Shown in pieces: positions 5,371 through 7,571 of a stretch of 7,571 bases of DNA. How positions within the stretch are numbered: the first letter of the stretch is position 1; each line of letters opens with the position of its first letter. The notes beneath the pieces are model-generated. The model was not told where the DNA came from and searched no databases. It saw only the letters and a list, made by a program, of their open reading frames with translations. Source of the DNA: Prolixibacteraceae bacterium (GTDB lineage: Bacteria > Bacteroidota > Bacteroidia > Bacteroidales > Prolixibacteraceae); assembly GCA_003537645.1 (NCBI GenBank), contig DPRM01000142.1:55851-63421 (forward strand), written 5' to 3'. The position numbers and the translations under genes were made by a program.

Positions 5371-6471
5371 TTAAAAGTGCCAGTGCATCAGTACTAAAAA
5401 TGCGATCAGCAGAATGTTTACCATGCTGATTGGCAACAGGAATTTCCATTCGAGTGTCAACAACTGGTCGATACGCAAACGCGGAAATGTCCATTTGAAC
5501 CACATAATCACATAAATGATGAAGAAGGTTTTGGTGAAGAACCAAACGATCGATGGAATGTAATCCATCACCTGGTTGAAACCTTCCCAGTTTCCGATGT
5601 GCAGTGGCATCCATCCACCCAGAAATACAGTTGCCCCAAGGGCTGCAACAATAAACATGTTGATGTATTCGGCCAGGAAAAAGAATGCAAACTTAATTCC
5701 TGAATATTCAGTATGGAATCCGGCGGTCAGCTCCGATTCTGCTTCTGCAAGGTCAAAAGGGCCACGGTTGATTTCGGCTGTACTGGCTATCAGGAATACA
5801 ATAAATGCAATAAATGCCGGAATGTGGCCTTTAAAAATCCACCAGCCATCGGCCTGGCTTTCAATAATTCCTGAAAGCGACATCGTTCCCGAAAATACCA
5901 CAATTGCCATCAGCGAAAGTCCGACTGAAAGTTCGTAGCTAACAATCTGGGCGCCACTTCTCATGGCTCCGATCAGCGAATATTTACTGTTGCTCGACCA
6001 GCCGGCAATCAGGATACCAACTACTCCGAGCGACGAAACTGCCATCACGTAAAATACACCGATGTTGAAATCAAGTACATGAAGTCCTTTGGCAAACGGT
6101 ACAGCGCCCATTGCCATAAACGAGGCGATGATTACAATGAATGGAGCCAGTATAAACAGTAAATGATCAGCTTTGCGAATTGGGATCAACTCCTTCATCA
6201 GCAATTTGATAAGGTCGGCAATGGTTTGCAGCAAACCCCATTTCCCTACACGGTTAGGGCCTACTCGGTTTTGAATGACCGCACAAACTTTACGTTCGAG
6301 GTAAACCAGGAAAAGTCCGAGTAACGCGTAAAAAATCAGAAATACCAGTCCGATAATTACCAATTCAGTCAGAACGGCCAGTCCGGGGCTCATCCAGCTG
6401 TTTAAAGCAGCGTCAATTGATCCGGTCAGCGTTGAAAAATCGTATATTTTTGAAGACATATCAGTGTTCAT
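5371..6471 (-). CDS. nuoH: NADH-quinone oxidoreductase subunit H (membrane anchor, ND1-type)
   Basis: NuoH is the integral membrane subunit that connects the peripheral arm to the proton-pumping arm and forms the entrance of the quinone tunnel. The 366 residues match the usual length and contain about eight hydrophobic segments. Visible family motifs are ERK (59-61), GPNRVG (71-76), the amphipathic stretch ADLIKLLMKE (85-94), SKYSLIGAMRSGAQIVSYE (162-180), the Glu-rich loop PFDLAEAESEL (238-248) followed by HTEYSG, and PRLRIDQLL (330-338) near the C-terminus. The Glu residues thought to couple quinone chemistry to pumping are present. The ATG directly follows the nuoD stop (TAAATG), and no clear Shine-Dalgarno is seen, so coupled reinitiation is likely. 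A second in-frame ATG at codon 5 is a less likely start. In many bacteria nuoEFG stand between nuoD and nuoH; here they do not. Confidence 0.98.
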   Translation of the reverse strand: MNTDMSSKIYDFSTLTGSIDAALNSWMSPGLAVLTELVIIGLVFLIFYALLGLFLVYLERKVCAVIQNRVGPNRVGKWGLLQTIADLIKLLMKELIPIRKADHLLFILAPFIVIIASFMAMGAVPFAKGLHVLDFNIGVFYVMAVSSLGVVGILIAGWSSNSKYSLIGAMRSGAQIVSYELSVGLSLMAIVVFSGTMSLSGIIESQADGWWIFKGHIPAFIAFIVFLIASTAEINRGPFDLAEAESELTAGFHTEYSGIKFAFFFLAEYINMFIVAALGATVFLGGWMPLHIGNWEGFNQVMDYIPSIVWFFTKTFFIIYVIMWFKWTFPRLRIDQLLTLEWKFLLPISMVNILLIAFLVLMHWHF

Positions 6472-7571
6472 TTATCTGTCAATATCAGGAATTACAAGGT
6501 CGAGAGAACCGCTGATGGCCACCAGATCGGCGATTTTTCCTCCCGCAGCCAATTCGTTCATCACAAACAGGTTGCTGAAGTTGGGCGAACGGAATTTTAC
6601 ACGATACGGCGATTTGTTACCATCGCTCACCACATAAACGGCCAATTCTCCGCGGGCAGTTTCTACTCGTTTAAAGTATTCGCCGACAGGCAGTTTGATG
6701 ATTGGCTTCATTTTGGCGGTAAAATCACCTTCAGGAATGTTATCAATCAGTTGCTCAATTATTTTCAGCGATTCCCACATTTCAGCCATACGAACCTGAT
6801 AGCGGGCAAAAGTATCGCCTTCGGTCATCAGAATCTCGTCGAACTGAACCTTGTCGTAAGCGCCGTAAGGAGCAATTTTCCTGATGTCGCAGGCCAGATT
6901 CGATCCGCGTCCGGAAGGTCCGGTTACGCCGAATGCAATCGCTTTTTCGCGACTCATGTACCCAACTCCTTTTGCACGTTCCTGAAATATGATATTTCCA
7001 GTCAGCAGCTGGTCGTATTCGGGTAGTTTTTTCCTGAAATAGGTAATGAATTCTTTGGTACGTTTCTGGAAATTTGGATGAACGTCGTGCATCAAACCTC
7101 CGGGCGTATTGAAACTATGCAGCAGGCGCGATCCGAACGATTCTTCAAAAATATCCAGAATTTGTTCACGGTCGCGCAATCCGTAGAAGAAGGCAGTCAA
7201 TGCGCCCAAATCCATTCCAAAAGCACACCACCAAAGCTGATGCGAAGCGATACGGTTTAGCTCATCCAGAATGGTGCGGATGTATTTTACACGCTCCGGA
7301 ACTTCCACCTGCATGGCTTCTTCAACCACCATACAAACCGCTTCGTTGTTGATGTGCGCCGAAAGGTAATCCATTCGGTCAGTCAGGTGAATAACCTGCT
7401 GATAGGTAATGGCTTCACTCATTTTTTCGATGCCGCGGTGAATGTACCCGATATGGGGAATCAGGTATTTTACGGTTTCACCTTTCAGGCAAACCTCAAA
7501 CCGCAAAACTCCGTGAGTTGAAGGATGCTGCGGACCCATATTGATAATGTAGTCCTCATTCTCCCTTACAA
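6472..7571 (-). CDS. nuoD: NADH-quinone oxidoreductase subunit D (49 kDa-type), 5'-truncated by window edge
   Basis: NuoD belongs to the peripheral arm of complex I. With NuoB and NuoH it builds the cavity where quinone is reduced; it is a metal-free relative of the NiFe-hydrogenase large subunit. The reading frame stays open to the right edge, so the true start lies outside. About ten residues (ending EDYIIN) precede the MGPQHPSTHG motif, so that Met is internal and not the start. Numbering from it, the second His of HPSTHG is residue 9 and the Tyr of DRMDYLSA is residue 58. Their spacing of 49 matches the quinone-headgroup pair His38/Tyr87 of Thermus Nqo4. The C-terminus ends in the family-typical D-x-D-R form (PDIDR). 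Whether the gene is a separate nuoD or the end of a fused nuoCD cannot be told here. The stop TAA abuts the nuoH ATG, implying translational coupling. The family call is certain; only the 5' end is missing. Confidence 0.98.
   Translation of the reverse strand, partial: VRENEDYIINMGPQHPSTHGVLRFEVCLKGETVKYLIPHIGYIHRGIEKMSEAITYQQVIHLTDRMDYLSAHINNEAVCMVVEEAMQVEVPERVKYIRTILDELNRIASHQLWWCAFGMDLGALTAFFYGLRDREQILDIFEESFGSRLLHSFNTPGGLMHDVHPNFQKRTKEFITYFRKKLPEYDQLLTGNIIFQERAKGVGYMSREKAIAFGVTGPSGRGSNLACDIRKIAPYGAYDKVQFDEILMTEGDTFARYQVRMAEMWESLKIIEQLIDNIPEGDFTAKMKPIIKLPVGEYFKRVETARGELAVYVVSDGNKSPYRVKFRSPNFSNLFVMNELAAGGKIADLVAISGSLDLVIPDIDR

Noticed and set aside
4919..5374. 151-codon plus-strand open frame opposite nuoI
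   Set aside because: It covers the whole of nuoI in antisense; its cysteines are by-products and form no metal-binding spacing.
5327..5614. 95-codon minus-strand open frame across the nuoH end
   Set aside because: It is out of frame with nuoH and nuoI, both of which are complete and conserved there.
7537..7539. ATG at MGPQHPSTHG as the nuoD start
   Set aside because: The frame is open upstream with NuoD-like residues (EDYIIN), and the family always has residues before this motif.

Overview
This window is a single minus-strand stretch of a complex I (nuo) operon. In transcription order it holds nuoD (5' end beyond the right edge), nuoH, nuoI, nuoJ, nuoK, nuoL, nuoM and the first 34 codons of nuoN (running off the left edge). 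The protein sequences, the mostly A-rich leaders with few Shine-Dalgarno sites, and the kinds of intergenic repeat point to a Bacteroidota member. A Marinilabiliales/Prolixibacteraceae-type genome is my guess, but the family level is not secured by the sequence. No RNA genes, CRISPR arrays, insertion sequences with a transposase, or phage genes are visible.

Layout, right to left: nuoD ends in TAA directly abutting the nuoH ATG. nuoH and nuoI are 18 bp apart. nuoI/nuoJ and nuoJ/nuoK each overlap by 4 bp (ATGA). The gaps then widen: nuoK-nuoL 61 bp, nuoL-nuoM 322 bp, nuoM-nuoN 121 bp. These wider gaps carry tandem heptamers, several palindromic elements, and a REP-like block, whereas the upstream junctions are tight. 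The 322-bp gap has no credible gene and is almost entirely repeat-like sequence.

Functionally, NuoD, NuoH and NuoI form the quinone-binding and terminal Fe-S part of the complex, and NuoJ, K, L, M and N form the proton-pumping membrane arm. The nuoEFG genes, which encode the NADH-oxidising module and lie between D and H in many bacteria, are absent from that position. This suggests the 11-subunit type of complex I, whose electron donor may not be NADH, unless nuoEFG lie elsewhere in the genome. Most catalytic and proton-path residues are present. The exception is the TMH7 lysine of NuoM (Lys234 in E. coli), which is Leu226 here. Overall this is core respiratory machinery rather than a new system; the unusual signals are the missing EFG block, the NuoM substitution, the repeat-loaded gaps, and the nuoI/nuoJ junction.
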